A stretch of 64,000 nt of DNA from positions 14,392,120 to 14,456,119 of the forward strand of contig OX375880.1 of NCBI GenBank assembly GCA_947359465.1. The letters run 5' to 3'. Below are positions 52,541 to 63,249 of the stretch, one piece after another. This DNA is from Metellina segmentata. Lineage: Eukaryota > Arthropoda > Arachnida > Araneae > Tetragnathidae. The notes under the pieces were generated by a model, which saw nothing but the letters and a program-made list of their open reading frames with translations, searched no databases and was not told where the DNA came from. Made by a program: the position numbers and the translations under genes. Each line of letters starts with the position of its first letter. Positions within the stretch are counted from its first letter, which is position 1.

Positions 52541-53735
52541 TATCATTCCAACTAGAGAAGAATGGAGATTTGACTCCAGTCTGATCAGGGGAGGTGTTGA
52601 GGTTTGGTACACAGATGGTTCAAAAACATCTCATGGCACTGGTTCAGGTGCCTTTGGTCCTATAAGAAAAATAGAGCTATCTTTCTCTTTGGGCAAGTTG
52701 GCCACTGTATATATGAAGCTGAGGTTGTAGCGATTTCTGCTTGCACTTAAAACTGCTCAATAGGGGGTTGTTGTGGGCACCTAAGATGCATGACATTCGA
52801 TTCTGGCCGTAGGGTCTTCCCAACGTGTACCAAGTGCCAACTGCTACCGGCTTCCCCCGAACATATCCTCGATTGCTTGGGGCTCACTTTGGCGGATGTC
52901 CTTGATTGCCCACTCCTGGTGCTTGACTTTGCTAGAGTTCATGGTCTCATGGATTTGATCTAGCTGCAGCTAGATCCTGAAGGATTAGACACAACAACAA
53001 CAACAGGGGGTTGTTAAGAGGGTTATAAAAATCTTCTCTGACAGCCCCAAGCAGCCTTGAAGAGTCACTTTTCCACCAAAACAGTGTGGGAATGCCACAA
53101 TGCACTTGGATCTGGCTGAAAGAAACAAAGTGTCTCTAATCTGGGTCCCTGGGCATTGTGGCATTGAAGCGGCAGACCCATTAGCAAAACATGGATCTGA
53201 AACGCCATTTATTGAACCAGAGCCTGTCTTGGGTCTACTTTATACAAAGTGGTTAAAGGGACAACATTAAAGGTTTACTCCTCGACCAGTCCTACCATAC
53301 ATGCTTTCAATCCAATGATCAAAGACAAGCCAAAGAGCTCAATCAACAATCTCCCTGGAATAGATCGAGGGAACTGCTGAAATTCAGCAGGAAAGAAATC
53401 AGGGATGCTATTGGACTTCTGACTGGTCACTGCACTCTGAATAGACGCCTCAACCCTATGGGTGTTACAGATGACCCATTATGTAGAGGTTGTCAGGTGG
53501 TAGAAGAGAGTCCTAAACATGTATTGTGTGACTGTGATTTTTACTCTGCACAACGACTTGAATATCTGGGATACCATTGTATCGAACCCTGAAAACAGGG
53601 CAACATTCCAATCAGGTACACGGTGAAATTTATTTCTGCAATCAATCTTTAGTGGATCAACAGGGGTCTCACTACAATAGACTATCAGTCGCGGTGCTGC
53701 AATCTTCGGAGTTACCCCCAAAATAAGTCATAAAC
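52541..53735 (+). pseudogene. Non-LTR retrotransposon 3' part, split by a second LINE
   Basis: Same element as 6590-7580: VEVWYTDGSKTSHGTGSG, then after the insert DAIGLLTGHCTLNRRL and CRGCQVVEESPKHVLCDCD. The reading frame is broken by indels, but this copy is better preserved in its C-terminal part. Confidence 0.8.
52773..53005 (+). mobile_element. 5'-truncated LINE inserted in a LINE
   Basis: Encodes FPTCTKCQLLPASPEHILDC (zinc knuckle) and ends in (ACA)n. Flanked by GGGGGTTGTT at 52763-52772 and 53006-53015. The 6590 copy shows the uninterrupted site (GGGGGGTTGTTAAAAGG). Confidence 0.85.
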
Positions 53736-53739
53736 GTTC

Positions 53740-53888
53740 ACACCAAGCCAACATGAGGATATCTGAGGTCCCGACAGAGATTCAAATTGCACCAGTCCCG
53801 ATTCGTACACGACGTCTTTGGCTGAATTCGAACTCGCAACCCTCCGGTTGCTAATCCGTTACTCTACCAAGCGGTCTACTGCGGCTCC
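53740..53888 (-). mobile_element. SINE-B head half, minus
   Basis: CCAAGCCAACATGAGGATAT ... B box GAATTCGAACTCGCAACCC, A box region, GGTCTACTGCGGCTCC. Confidence 0.7.
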
Positions 53889-54300
53889 TTTTAGAGGAGC
53901 CAAACCAACTCTAAAACTCCATAGAAATAACTCCATAATAATGTTACGACGAATTACAAAGAATTCAATCAACGACTTAAATTACCAATTACCTAAGAAT
54001 CCTGCGTTTACATATTATGTATTAACACCCGTTACAATTCTCCTGGGCCTTTAGAGCAGGCATTTCATTTAATAAACGTTGCAGTGGAGCAACACAATGG
54101 GTTATTGGCAATGGTCCTGGTCCCAACCCTGAAGGGAAAATTCCAAGAACAACAACCCGTAATTTTGAACGAGTCTGTTGACGAGGTCACACCTAGCTTC
54201 TACCCTTCTACAAGCTTCCACACTACGGCCGCTTTAGAGGAGGCAAACCAATTTTAAAACTCCATAGGAATAACTTCATAATAATATTACGATGAATTCA
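53885..54300. repeat. Local duplication, period about 347
   Basis: TTTTAGAGGAGCCAAACCAA CT...ACTCCATAGAAATAACTCC (from 53889) recurs as CTTTAGAGGAGGCAAACCAA TT...ACTCCATAGGAATAACTTC (from 54234). A SINE (54060-54230) lies between. Confidence 0.7.
54060..54230 (-). mobile_element. SINE-B, minus, partial
   Basis: AATAAACGTTGCAGTGGAGC AACACAATGGG ... AAGCTTCCACACTACGG. Confidence 0.6.
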
Positions 54301-54815
54301 ACCCAAGCAATGCCTGAAGTCAGCTTGTAGTTTTCAAGAGCCCATATAGTTCTGGGTAAACGTAAGGGTCTTCATTCTCGTGTTCTGGTAAAAGGGGAGA
54401 GAACTTCTGCGTAGACACTTCTAAGCCAAATCTCGTTTTGAATTACCGATGCTCAGTGATGTTATCTGGGAATTTTCTTCAGCAGTTTTTACTCCTCTCA
54501 GTTTCTTCCTCGAGAAGTTGCGATGAGCCAGGATGGTTATTTTCCTTATCTCACTTAGTGGAAGCTGATTTGACATCGCACAGACTGCAGCCATCGTCAG
54601 AACAGGTTGTTGAATAACAGAAAGAGGTAACTTAAAATTTTTTTATACCAGTTGCTGACTGTTATTTTATTACTATCTCAAACTGCTATCGGTTGGTATT
54701 TTAATAAAAGGAACCAGTGCAGTCCTATCTCCGTAATGTTAAAATGGTCAAATTTTAAGGAACATTTTCTCTGAATCTTATGTGTATTGATTTGAATTTT
54801 TTTTATACAGGTTAT
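54301..54815. other. Intergenic, unassigned
   Basis: No recognised element; contains an AGTTGCTGACTGTTATT motif of a kind (AACAGTTG..AACTGTTA) also seen near 30430, 50735 and 63630. Confidence 0.3.
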
Positions 54816-54817
54816 GA

Positions 54818-54925
54818 AAACAATTTTAAACACTTAACACAGGGATTTTTTAAAAACAATTTGAAACACTTAACACAGGGATTTTTTAAAAACAATTTGA
54901 AACACTTAACACAGGGATTTAAACA
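54818..54925 (+). repeat. Tandem triplication, about 42-bp unit
   Basis: AACACTTAACACAGGGATTT TTTAAAAACAATTTGA occurs three times in succession with minimal change. Confidence 0.85.
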
Positions 54926-54984
54926 AATTTTTTTAACATTGCTTGAATAGACTTTGAAAAAATGTTCCTTTATGGAAGATGTAA

Positions 54985-55055
54985 TGGTAATGGTAATTTT
55001 TAGTCAACGTCGTACTAGAGCAACACAACGGGCTATTGACGACGGTCCGGACCTT
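54985..55055 (-). mobile_element. SINE-A tail fragment
   Basis: GGTAATGGTAATTTTTAGTC AACGTCGTACTAGAG ... GACGGTCCGG. Truncated in the body. Confidence 0.65.
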
Positions 55056-55271
55056 TTATGGAAGAAATACACTTTTTGAGATATTGAAGTTTTAAGCATA
55101 AAATTAACCTTACTTCAGGTAGGTACATGTATTTTTCAAAAAATTATTTAATATACTTCTACTCTACGTACTTCCATAAATAATATATCATTTTAAACAG
55201 AATTGTATAAACATTTATTTAAATTTATATTAAAAAAAAAAGCGAAGTTTGAAAGATTTTTGTGCACTGGT

Positions 55272-55319
55272 CTCATTAACGTCGCACTCAAGTTACAACA
55301 CAACGGGCTATTGACGACG
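55272..55319 (-). mobile_element. SINE tail half, left of a long-TIR insertion
   Basis: CATTAACGTCGCACTCAAGT ... GGGCTATTGACGACG. Its other half begins at 56835. Confidence 0.7.
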
Positions 55320-55329
55320 GTCCGGAATG

Positions 55330-56824
55330 TATATTACCAACCTTTACCTGGAATAGAAGACAAGTTGCTATCTCTCTCCAAGATCTATGACGTCACTCAC
55401 CCATAGTGCGCACTCCGCATGTGTGAAAAGTATCACCATTTACTTGTAATGTTTGCGAAACAAAAGTCTACTAGTTGAAACTGCTTCGACCGAAAATAGA
55501 ATACTAATAAAAAAGAAAGCGATAGCTTTGAGATGATTACCAAGCGACAATTCAACGGCTTGTGCCATGTACTCGTAATTTGATCGTAAATGTTTTGTGT
55601 TTAGTTTTAATACCAGTATAGATTCTACACGCATAATTAAAAAATAATCCATTTTCGAACTTTAAAGGACACTTGGGTCCTTGAACAGAATAGAAGGTGG
55701 AAACAGGAGTTTTTCGTTATTACTGGGGTATAGATTCGTTATTTATGTTGCAGAGGTATGCCACCGGCTTTCAGTCCAAGTAGAAACTACCGAGTAATGA
55801 GACAGGCGCCTCAATCCCATGATAGTACTTTACGCAAGTCCAACTTGATTGGCTAATCGGATCACATGACCTAGATACGTATGTCAATAAGGTTTATAGT
55901 TGTTGGCGATTTATCTCTTCCTTTCTGCTTTCTTCTTTTCTTTTCAGATCCATGGCTATGGGTGGGTAGAGGTGGGAGCCGAAAATTGTATCCTTTTATT
56001 ATATAAGTTAATAATTATATAAGTTAGTGTTTTATGTATGCTTTTTGTTACATCAGAATGGTCCTAAGCCAGCGGTGGATACGACACCAACATCCTAAAG
56101 CAAAGGGGACGGCAGAGGGGCGGAAAAATATCAGCTGATAGTGAGTTCAGGATTGGTTCTTAGATTATTTATGTAAAATCAACGGAAGCTTGGAAAAATA
56201 TGAAAAGGGTATTAAAAATTAGGAAAAGTAAATTAGAATGAAAAGGAATTTTTTAAAAATAATTTGGAGGATCTAAAAATTTTTCCGACAGCTGGATTCG
56301 ATCGCAGGAAGGTATCCTCCGCTGCCGACGCTAATCTTAGGGTGGGTGACTTTAGCCATTAGGCCATCGTTTCTTCACGAAAAGAAGCTCTTTAAAGTAT
56401 AAGTACCCTTAATACAAGTTGGCAAGAAATACTACTAACAACCACCATAAAACATATATATGAGGAGCAAATCAGAGTCAACTTGTCGGACACTTACGCT
56501 GTACGCTGAGACGCTAGTGTATGTATTGTATTTCTACGAAACAACGCGCATATTCAAAATAAAATGGTTACTGCAACAATCAGATTGGCGAGATATCCAA
56601 GTGAAGCCAAGCTCGTGAAACTAGCCAATCAAGTAGGACTTGCGTAAAGTACTATCATGGGATTGAGCCGCTTCTGTAATGAGTAATGACAGAGTCCACG
56701 TGAAGCATCGCCATTAATGATGATGTCACGTAGTGACGTTGAAGTCCGATAGTTTGAAACCAACGAATCAGCGGGCCTAAAATTTCCCCATGTCTTCTAT
56801 TCCAGGTAAAGGTTGTTAATATGC
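55330..56824. mobile_element. Long-inverted-repeat element, Mutator/foldback-like
   Basis: Outer ends share ACCAACCTTTACCTGGAATA / CAACCTTTACCTGGAATAGA (inverted). A second inverted block shares CTCAATCCCATGATAGTACT (55810-55860 versus 56610-56690). Flanked by a 10-bp duplication GTCCGGAATG / GTCCGGCATG (55320-55329, 56825-56834). No transposase is visible. The 9-10 bp duplication favours Mutator-type. Confidence 0.65.
56285..56372 (-). mobile_element. tRNA-like sequence inside the long-TIR element
   Basis: Minus strand reads GATGGCCTAATGGCTAAAGT (A-box-like) ... GCGATCGAATCC (B box). The spacing is too long and the acceptor arms do not pair convincingly, so a SINE head is likelier than a working tRNA. 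Confidence 0.35.
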
Positions 56825-56834
56825 GTCCGGCATG

Positions 56835-57078
56835 CACCCCCAAGGGAAAGATCCAAGGAGAACACAACGTAATTTTGAACCTCGATCAGATGTCATCTGA
56901 GCTGGCAACCCACTTACCAAACATCCACACCACGCCAACATGTGGATATCTAAGGCCACGACAGAGATCCAACTTGCACCAGCCCTCTTCGTACAAGATG
57001 ATCTTTGGCATAAATTCCAACTCTCAACCCTTCAGTTGCTAATCCGTTACTCTTGCGACAGGGCTACAACGGTCCTCG
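56835..57078 (-). mobile_element. SINE-B body and head, right of the long-TIR insertion
   Basis: CCCCCAAGGGAAAGATCCAA ... ACATGTGGATATCTAAGGCC ... CTCTTGCGACAGGGCTACAA. Confidence 0.7.
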
Positions 57079-57244
57079 TCTCGACGAGGTATTTCGTCAT
57101 TAGCATAACTGAGAGATCTCAATTGACCAGATGTCTCATCAGAAGAAAAAATAATCCCATCCCGTCATCATCCAAAAATCGGCAATACCTTGATGTCGAG
57201 TGATATTGATGGACGTATTATCCCTACGAAACCAACTAGGAAAA

Positions 57245-57573
57245 ATTGGTAATTTTTTAATTAACGTCGTACTATAGCAACACAACGGGCAATTGACGAC
57301 GGTCCGGGATCAATACCCTAGGGAAAAGATCCGAGAACACCACCACATAAATTTGAACCACGGTCAGATGACGAGGCAACACCTGAGCTGGCACCCCACT
57401 CTCCAAACTTCCATACCAACCCAACGTGAGGACTTTCGCCCACGACAGATTTAAGGTGCACCAGCCGCCTTTACATCATACGCCTACAAATATCCATGCC
57501 CTGACCTGGATTCGAATCAGGAACCTTCCTATCTAGAGGTTAAGACCTTAAACACCAGACCTGTTAGTAGGGC
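57245..57573 (-). mobile_element. SINE-A, near full length, minus
   Basis: Tail GGTAATTTTTTAATTAACG to head ATCTAGAGGTTAAGACCTTA with a degraded terminus (CCAGACCTGTTAGTAGGGC). Confidence 0.8.
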
Positions 57574-57653
57574 CGAAACCACTAGGAGGGTTGAAGGCAA
57601 CAACGTTTAATCAGTCCCCTAATTGAACAAACAGACTCGACCAACACCAAGTG

Positions 57654-57987
57654 TGGCCGACCAACCGGTATAGTGGTTAAAGTGTTAGCCTCTGGATCAG
57701 AAGTTTCCTGGTTCGAATCCGGGACCGGGCATGGATGTTTGTAAGCGTATGGTGTAGAGGCGGCTGGTGCACCTTAAATCTGTCGTGGCCGAAAGTCCTC
57801 ACGTTGGGTTGGTGTGGAAGTTTGGAGAGTGGGGTGCCAGCTCAGATGTTGCTTCGTCATCTGACCGTGGTTCAAAATTACGAGGTGTTATCCTCGAATC
57901 TCTCCCATAAGGAACTGATATCGGACCATCGTCAATAGTCCGTTGTGTTACTCTAGTACGACGTTAAATGAAATTACCATTACCATT
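57654..57987 (+). mobile_element. SINE-A, full length with 14-bp target duplication
   Basis: GGCCGACCAACCGGTATAGT ... ATTACCATTACCATT flanked by ACCAACACCAAGTG (57640-57653, 57988-58001). Shows that the GCCGACC head and the ACCATTACC tail are the true ends of the family. Confidence 0.92.
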
Positions 57988-58031
57988 ACCAACACCAAGT
58001 GACTCAAATGCCAATTCCAAGTTCCAATATA

Positions 58032-59534
58032 CAGGGTGGTCCCGAATTCATGGTACAAACTTTAATGGTAGGTACAGGACATTGTAACAATGATTTATTG
58101 TATAGGAATGTATAGTCGCAAGTGACGCGGTGAGGCGAAAACAGGGGAAATAACGGCCGAAAGGAAAAACAAAGATTTTATTGAAAGCGTTGTTGACAAG
58201 TGTCATGTTTACAGTAATTGTTCAAAATTGCGTCCACCAGTATCGATACATGCTTGACAGCGTCGGTGGAGCGATTGGCGTACACGTTCAAAGATGCCTG
58301 GTATTTCACGCACACCTGCAGCAGCTACAGATAAGCGAGCGACGAGATCCTCATCTGAGTCAACTGGAGTCTCATAAACAAGATGCTTTAGATGTCCCCA
58401 TAAAAAGTAATCGAGGCTCGATAAATCGGGAGATCGGGGTGGCCAAGGGACTGGTCCACCACGCCCAATCCATCGAGTACCAAACGTGGCATTCAGGTAA
58501 TTCCGTACATCAATGCTGAAGTGTGCTGGCGCCCCATCGTGCTGAAACCACATGCGGTTACGAATGGCGATCGGAACATCATGCAGCAGTTGTGGTAACA
58601 CTTCTTTCAGAAAAATAAGATAGCTTCCGCCAGTGAGCCGCGTGGGTAGTAAGTATGGGCCAATCAAAAAGTCGTTCACAATACCAGCCCACACATTAAT
58701 ACTGAAACGTTGTTGAAACGCATGTCGACGCGTTGCATGTGGATTATCGGTTGCCCACACATGGGAATTGTGCGCATTAAAGACACCCTCGCGTGAAAAT
58801 GTCGCTTCATCTGTAAATAGCACATAATCTACGAAATCCGGCTGCAACGCACATTGCTGCATCACCCACAGGCAGAAGTTCACGCGGCGAGGATAATCTG
58901 CCGGATTCAATGCTTGTACTTTCTGAAAATGGAAGGGGTGTAAGCGATTTTCGTTTAACACTCTGCATACAGTCTGATGACTCACACCTACGTCACGCGC
59001 AACAGTTCTTGTGCTTGACTCGGGTCTATCAGCCACAATGTTCAAGATGCTTTCTTCCAGCCTTGGAGTGCGTACAGCTCTTACTCGACCAGCGCCATGT
59101 CTGTTGACGTCGAACGCACCTGTTTCACAAAGTTGACGATGTAACCGTTGAAAAATTCTATGATCCGGCATTCGTCGATCAGGATACTCCGCGCGATACA
59201 TTCGTAACGCAGCTCTGCCGTTACCATTTGCACGGCCGTACATGTAATGCATGTCTGCTTTTTCTGCATACGTAAAGTCACCCATCGTCTACGGCAGCAC
59301 AATTGTGAATGGCGCTTTTCCCTACTGCGATGCATCATGTTCAACAGCGGCTAGACATCTACTGCCCTCTACCGGCAATGATACCAACCGATCACTCCAT
59401 TTCTCTTTCCTTTTATTTCCCCTGTTTACGCCTCACCGCGTCACTTGCGACTATACATTCCTATACAATAAATCATTGTTACAATGTCCTGTACCTACCA
59501 TTAAAGTTTGTACCATGAATTCGGGACCACCCTG
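58032..59534 (-). mobile_element. Intact mariner-like transposon, DD41D spacing
   Basis: Both ends start CAGGGTGGTCCCGAATTCAT and stay identical for over 100 bases (one mismatch in about 123), flanked by TA (58030-58031, 59535-59536). It encodes one uninterrupted transposase. Near-identical ends and an open frame indicate recent movement. Confidence 0.92.
58209..59285 (-). CDS. Mariner-superfamily transposase, intact
   Basis: 358 aa, cut-and-paste DDE transposase acting in the nucleus. N-terminal helix-turn-helix (DUF4817-like; YAEKADMHYMYGRANGNGRA, QRLHRQLCETGAF), linker RTPRLEESILNIVADRPESS TRTVARDVGVSHQTV, then catalytic blocks LFTDEATFS, WFQHDGAPAHFS and SPDLSSLDYFLWG. Counting from the second D (HDG) to the D of LDYF gives 41 residues, i.e. 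DD41D as in rosa/visitor-type mariners (family name from memory). Start ATG 59285 follows the right inverted repeat by about 125 bases. No frameshift or stop. Confidence 0.9.
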   Translation of the reverse strand: MGDFTYAEKADMHYMYGRANGNGRAALRMYRAEYPDRRMPDHRIFQRLHRQLCETGAFDVNRHGAGRVRAVRTPRLEESILNIVADRPESSTRTVARDVGVSHQTVCRVLNENRLHPFHFQKVQALNPADYPRRVNFCLWVMQQCALQPDFVDYVLFTDEATFSREGVFNAHNSHVWATDNPHATRRHAFQQRFSINVWAGIVNDFLIGPYLLPTRLTGGSYLIFLKEVLPQLLHDVPIAIRNRMWFQHDGAPAHFSIDVRNYLNATFGTRWIGRGGPVPWPPRSPDLSSLDYFLWGHLKHLVYETPVDSDEDLVARLSVAAAGVREIPGIFERVRQSLHRRCQACIDTGGRNFEQLL

Positions 59535-59544
59535 TAGTCTGTAA

Positions 59545-59612
59545 GAAGGTGGTTAAGGTGTTGGCCTCTAGATCGGTAGGTTCATGGTTCGAATTCCGGG
59601 GGTCAGGGCATG
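59545..59612 (+). mobile_element. SINE-A head fragment, plus
   Basis: GGTTAAGGTGTTGGCCTCTA GATCGGTAGG, B box GGTTCGAATTCC. Joined to unrelated sequence (59613-59811). Confidence 0.65.
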
Positions 59613-59811
59613 GATGTAAACTTGTGCTGTCCTTTGTTAGGGGCAATGAAGGTCCTCTCACTAGGGGCCCCTTCACAAGAGACCTTCACTTCCGGCTCTA
59701 TGGAGTCTTAAAGACAAATCGTTAGTGCCCGCCATTGGAAGTAGTCGACCATCACTTCCGTCCTTGTAGTGGCCAAGGATAGAGTCCACTGGCCGCCGTT
59801 GGGAAAAAGAA

Positions 59812-60052
59812 CGGAAGGTTCCTGGTTCCAATCCGGGTCAGTGCATGAATATTTGTAGGCGTATGATGTAGAGGCGGCTGGTGCACCTTAAATCTGTCGT
59901 GGCCAAAAGTCCTCCTGTTTGGCTGGTGTGGATGTTTGGAGAGTGGGATGCCAGCTGAGGTGTTGCCTCGTCATCGGACCATGATGTGGACTGTCGTCAA
60001 TAGCTCTTTGTGTTGCTCTAGTACGACGTTATTTAAAAATTACCATTACCTT
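59812..60052 (+). mobile_element. SINE-A, plus, head-truncated
   Basis: From GGAAGGTTCCTGGTTCCAAT through AGGCGGCTGGTGCACCTTAA to AAAAATTACCATTACC. Confidence 0.75.
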
Positions 60053-60054
60053 TC

Positions 60055-60838
60055 TAGTGTGATGGGTTTTCTGTAAAGTTCTGTGTTGGACAGGTGTAGG
60101 ATATACATATTTTCATGGAATTTTTACAACAAACTATTTATTACCCTCTTATTCTTGGGTCAACCCAAAACTCCCGATCTGTCTCCCTTTCGGGGTCTTA
60201 TTTCTAATTAAACACCTAAAGGAAGGGTAGAAAATTGTGAATGATCCACCAAAATGTTTCACTGTATTGTAGAAAATATGAGTGATGCAATGTATAGCTT
60301 GAACATTTCGACGTGAATACAGTGTAGCGTCATCGTACCTTTTTGGGGGACCTGAAATTAAAAACGTAATATAACCCATGTGGACCTCCCGAGTGGAAGC
60401 TTCGGGAGAGTTTACGACCGGATGTCATTAAGGGGTGTCCCGCAGCCCACTTTACTGGTAACTGACCACCCTTCGTTAACGTGTAACTGGAAGAGTGGTG
60501 ACCTTCATTCTTGACCCTTGGACAGGAGACGGGAATAAATCTTGCAGGATTGGTTTGCTTGGATGGAACCTAGGGACTGAAACGATTTGTTTTAACTTTC
60601 ATTTAGGTTTCATTCCACTGAAACTACTTGTTTTAATCCCCTCTACTGGTAACTGACCCCTTAATTTTCATTGTTAATGGACCCACTAATTTTCACTGAC
60701 CCTTTTTAATTTTCATTTAGGTTCAATTTCAATGAAACCACTTGCTTTAATTTTCATTTAGCCTGGAAATCTGCCTTAAATTGCTTGACCGGTTGATTGT
60801 TGGGTTTTCCGGCCAAGACACTGAGGAATGATGATCAG
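60055..60838. other. Intergenic, unassigned
   Basis: Contains imperfect repeats of TTAATTTTCATTTAGGTT and TACTGGTAACTGACC (60450-60770). No gene or paired ends recognised. Confidence 0.35.
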
Positions 60839-60840
60839 AA

Positions 60841-61137
60841 GGTAATTGGAAATTTTTTTTTAATTAACGTCGTACTACAACAACACAACGGGCTATTGAC
60901 GACGGTCCGGGAAAGATCCGAGGACAACACCACGCAAATTTGAACCACGGCCATACGACGAGGCAACACCTGAGCTGGCACCCCACTCTCCAAACTTCCA
61001 CACAACGCAAACGTAAGGGCATTTGAGGCCAGGGCAGATTTAATGCGCACCAGCCCCTTTTGTACACGACTGTTGGATTCGAACTCGCAACCCTCTAGTT
61101 TGTAGACCGTTATTCTTCCGATCGGGCGACCATGGCC
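60841..61137 (-). mobile_element. SINE with A-type tail and B-type head, minus
   Basis: Tail GGTAATTGGAAATTTTTTTT TAATTAACG as in SINE-A, but the head reads GATTCGAACTCGCAACCCTC ... CGATCGGGCGACCATGGCC as in SINE-B. It links the two subfamilies. Confidence 0.75.
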
Positions 61138-61358
61138 CTCAAACTGCGATCGGAAAAAACAGCCAATCTATTAGAATGGAGTGTTTGTACATTGAATACT
61201 TTCGACTCATTTCAAGTTTTCTATCCGTTTTGGAACCTTCTGATTGCCAAATCCGTCTCTTGGTGTCTGTCTGCAAGTGTGTGTGCCTATACTACGTCCT
61301 AACTGTTCGAATATATTTTCATGAAACTTATACTATAAGTACTTGCATTCCTTTCGGG

Positions 61359-61694
61359 TAATTTTTTTTTGGTAATTTTTTTAGTTAACGTCGTACTAGA
61401 GCAACACAACGGGCTATTGACGACGGTCCGGGATCAGTCCCTTAAGGGAAAGATCCGAGGACAACACCTCGTAATTTTGAACCACGGTCAGATGACGAAG
61501 CAACACCTGAGCTGGCACCCCACTCTCCAAACTTCCACGCCAACCCAACGTGAGGACTTTCGGCCACGACAGATTTAAGGTGCACCAGCCGCCTCTACAC
61601 CATACGTTTACAAACATCCATGCCCGAACCCGGATTCGAACCAGGAACCTTCCGATCTAGAGGCTAACACCTCAACCACTATACCGGTTGGTCG
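61359..61694 (-). mobile_element. SINE-A, full length with 14-bp target duplication
   Basis: Complete tail-to-head copy (ending GGTTGGTCG) flanked by GCATTCCTTTCGGG (61345-61358, 61695-61708). Confidence 0.92.
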
Positions 61695-61929
61695 GCATTC
61701 CTTTCGGGACTGAACTCTGTTGCGTAAGTTTGTCCATCTTCCCTTTCTATGTTCGATTTGGTGACTTTGTACTAGTATCACAAAATGAATTCAACATACT
61801 TTAATGCAATGTTCTAGATATGATACACCATATTTTAGCTAAGCGAATACATAATATACAATTTCTATGATTGCATATTTAGGCAAGTTTCATGTTAAAA
61901 CATTCGAGTACTTAAATCAACCATACTTT

Positions 61930-62256
61930 GGTAATTGGTAATTTTTTAGTTAACGTCGTACTAGAGCAACACAACGGGCTATTGACGACGGTCCGGGATC
62001 AATCCCTTAAGGGAAAGATGCGAGGACAAAACCTCGTCATTTTGAACCACGGTCAGATGACGAGGCAACACCTGAGCTGGCACCTCACTCTCCAAACTTC
62101 CACACCAACCCAACGTGAGGACTTTCGGCTACGACAGATTTAAGGTGCACCAGCCGCCTCTACATCATACGCTTACAAACATCCGGACCCGGATTCGAAC
62201 CAGAAACCTTCCGATGTAGAGGCTAACACCTTAACCACTATGCCGGTTGGTCGGCT
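61930..62256 (-). mobile_element. SINE-A, full length, minus
   Basis: GGTAATTGGTAATTTTTTAG ... ATGCCGGTTGGTCGGC with short flanking TTGGTA on both sides. Confidence 0.85.
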
Positions 62257-62281
62257 TGGTAGTTTTGGAGAATCTGAAAAG

Positions 62282-62859
62282 TACACTATATGGACTAAAA
62301 GTATTTGGGCACTACAGAAATTCGGAGGAGGATCCATCTAAATGTGGAGTTGTTTTTCCTAGTTAGGACACGGCCCATTGCTTTATGTACCTGGTACCAT
62401 GAACGCTGAAATGTACCTCGACGTTCTGGATCATTCGGCCTTGTCTACACTATGGCAATACTACGGCGATGATGGTTGTTTCTTCCAACAGGATCGAGCT
62501 CCATGTCACACTGCAAAACGTGTGTTGGACTGGTTTCCTGAAAATGAGATGAATTGGCTTCCCTGGCTTGTTGAGAGACCCGATCTCAATCCGATCGAGC
62601 CATTGTTTGACGAACTGGAGAGACTAATAAGACACAGCCACGCACGCCCATCTTGACAACAATCACTCCTCACAGCCTTGCAAGAGAAATGGCGAGCTAT
62701 TCATATCCAGATTTGCAGTGAACTTGTGGAAAGTATACCTCGAGGTATTGCAGATGTAATGCAAGCCCAAAAGGAGGGCCTACCCGTTACGAAATAGAAT
62801 AATAAAGCACTTTTTCTGAAAAACATGCAGTTTCCAAATACTTTTGTCCATATAGTGTA
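62282..62859 (+). mobile_element. Tc1 deletion derivative (empty-site sister)
   Basis: TACACTATATGGACTAAAAG ... CTTTTGTCCATATAGTGTA. Retains [39 protein letters not shown] and RPDLNPIEPLFDELERL, i.e. the second D and the E; the N-terminal DNA-binding part and first D are gone. Confidence 0.85.
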
Positions 62860-62898
62860 CATTGAACATTGTTTTACCAGTATCACTAATAAAAACAG

Positions 62899-63243
62899 AG
62901 CCGCGGTAGCTCAGTCAGTAGAGCGTCGGGCTCGCATCAGAAGGGTTGTGGGTTCTGTCCTCGGCGGATCCTGCACTTCTGGTGGTTACGAGAGGACCTG
63001 GCTAAAGACAGTCGTGTTCGCAAATGGTGGCTGGGGCACGTTAAACAGGTCGTGGTCACAAAGTCCCCCATGTTCCCGTACCAAATCAATACTCTGGGGG
63101 TACCTGATCAGGGGGTTATCGGCCTCTGATTGGGATCTAAATTACGATATGTGTCAGTGAATGGATGTGTCATGTATGAAGATGTCGAACCCTCCGGGGC
63201 AATGGCACCCACAATTGGGCCATATATGGCCCGCACGACAACA
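62899..63243 (+). mobile_element. tRNA-derived SINE, third head type (SINE-C)
   Basis: Head GCCGCGGTAGCTCAGTCAGT AGAGCG with B-box-like GGGTTCTGTCC; the acceptor arms do not pair, so it is not a tRNA gene. The body includes GCTGGGGCACGTTAAACAGG TCGTGG, echoing the SINE-A/B junction, and ends GGCCCGCACGACAACAAC. Confidence 0.75.
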
Positions 63244-63249
63244 ACTAAT

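Noticed and set aside
57656..57735. tRNA gene candidates at SINE heads (also 62899 and 63907)
   Set aside because: A and B boxes are present, but acceptor stems do not pair and each continues into a SINE body; repeated many times in the window.
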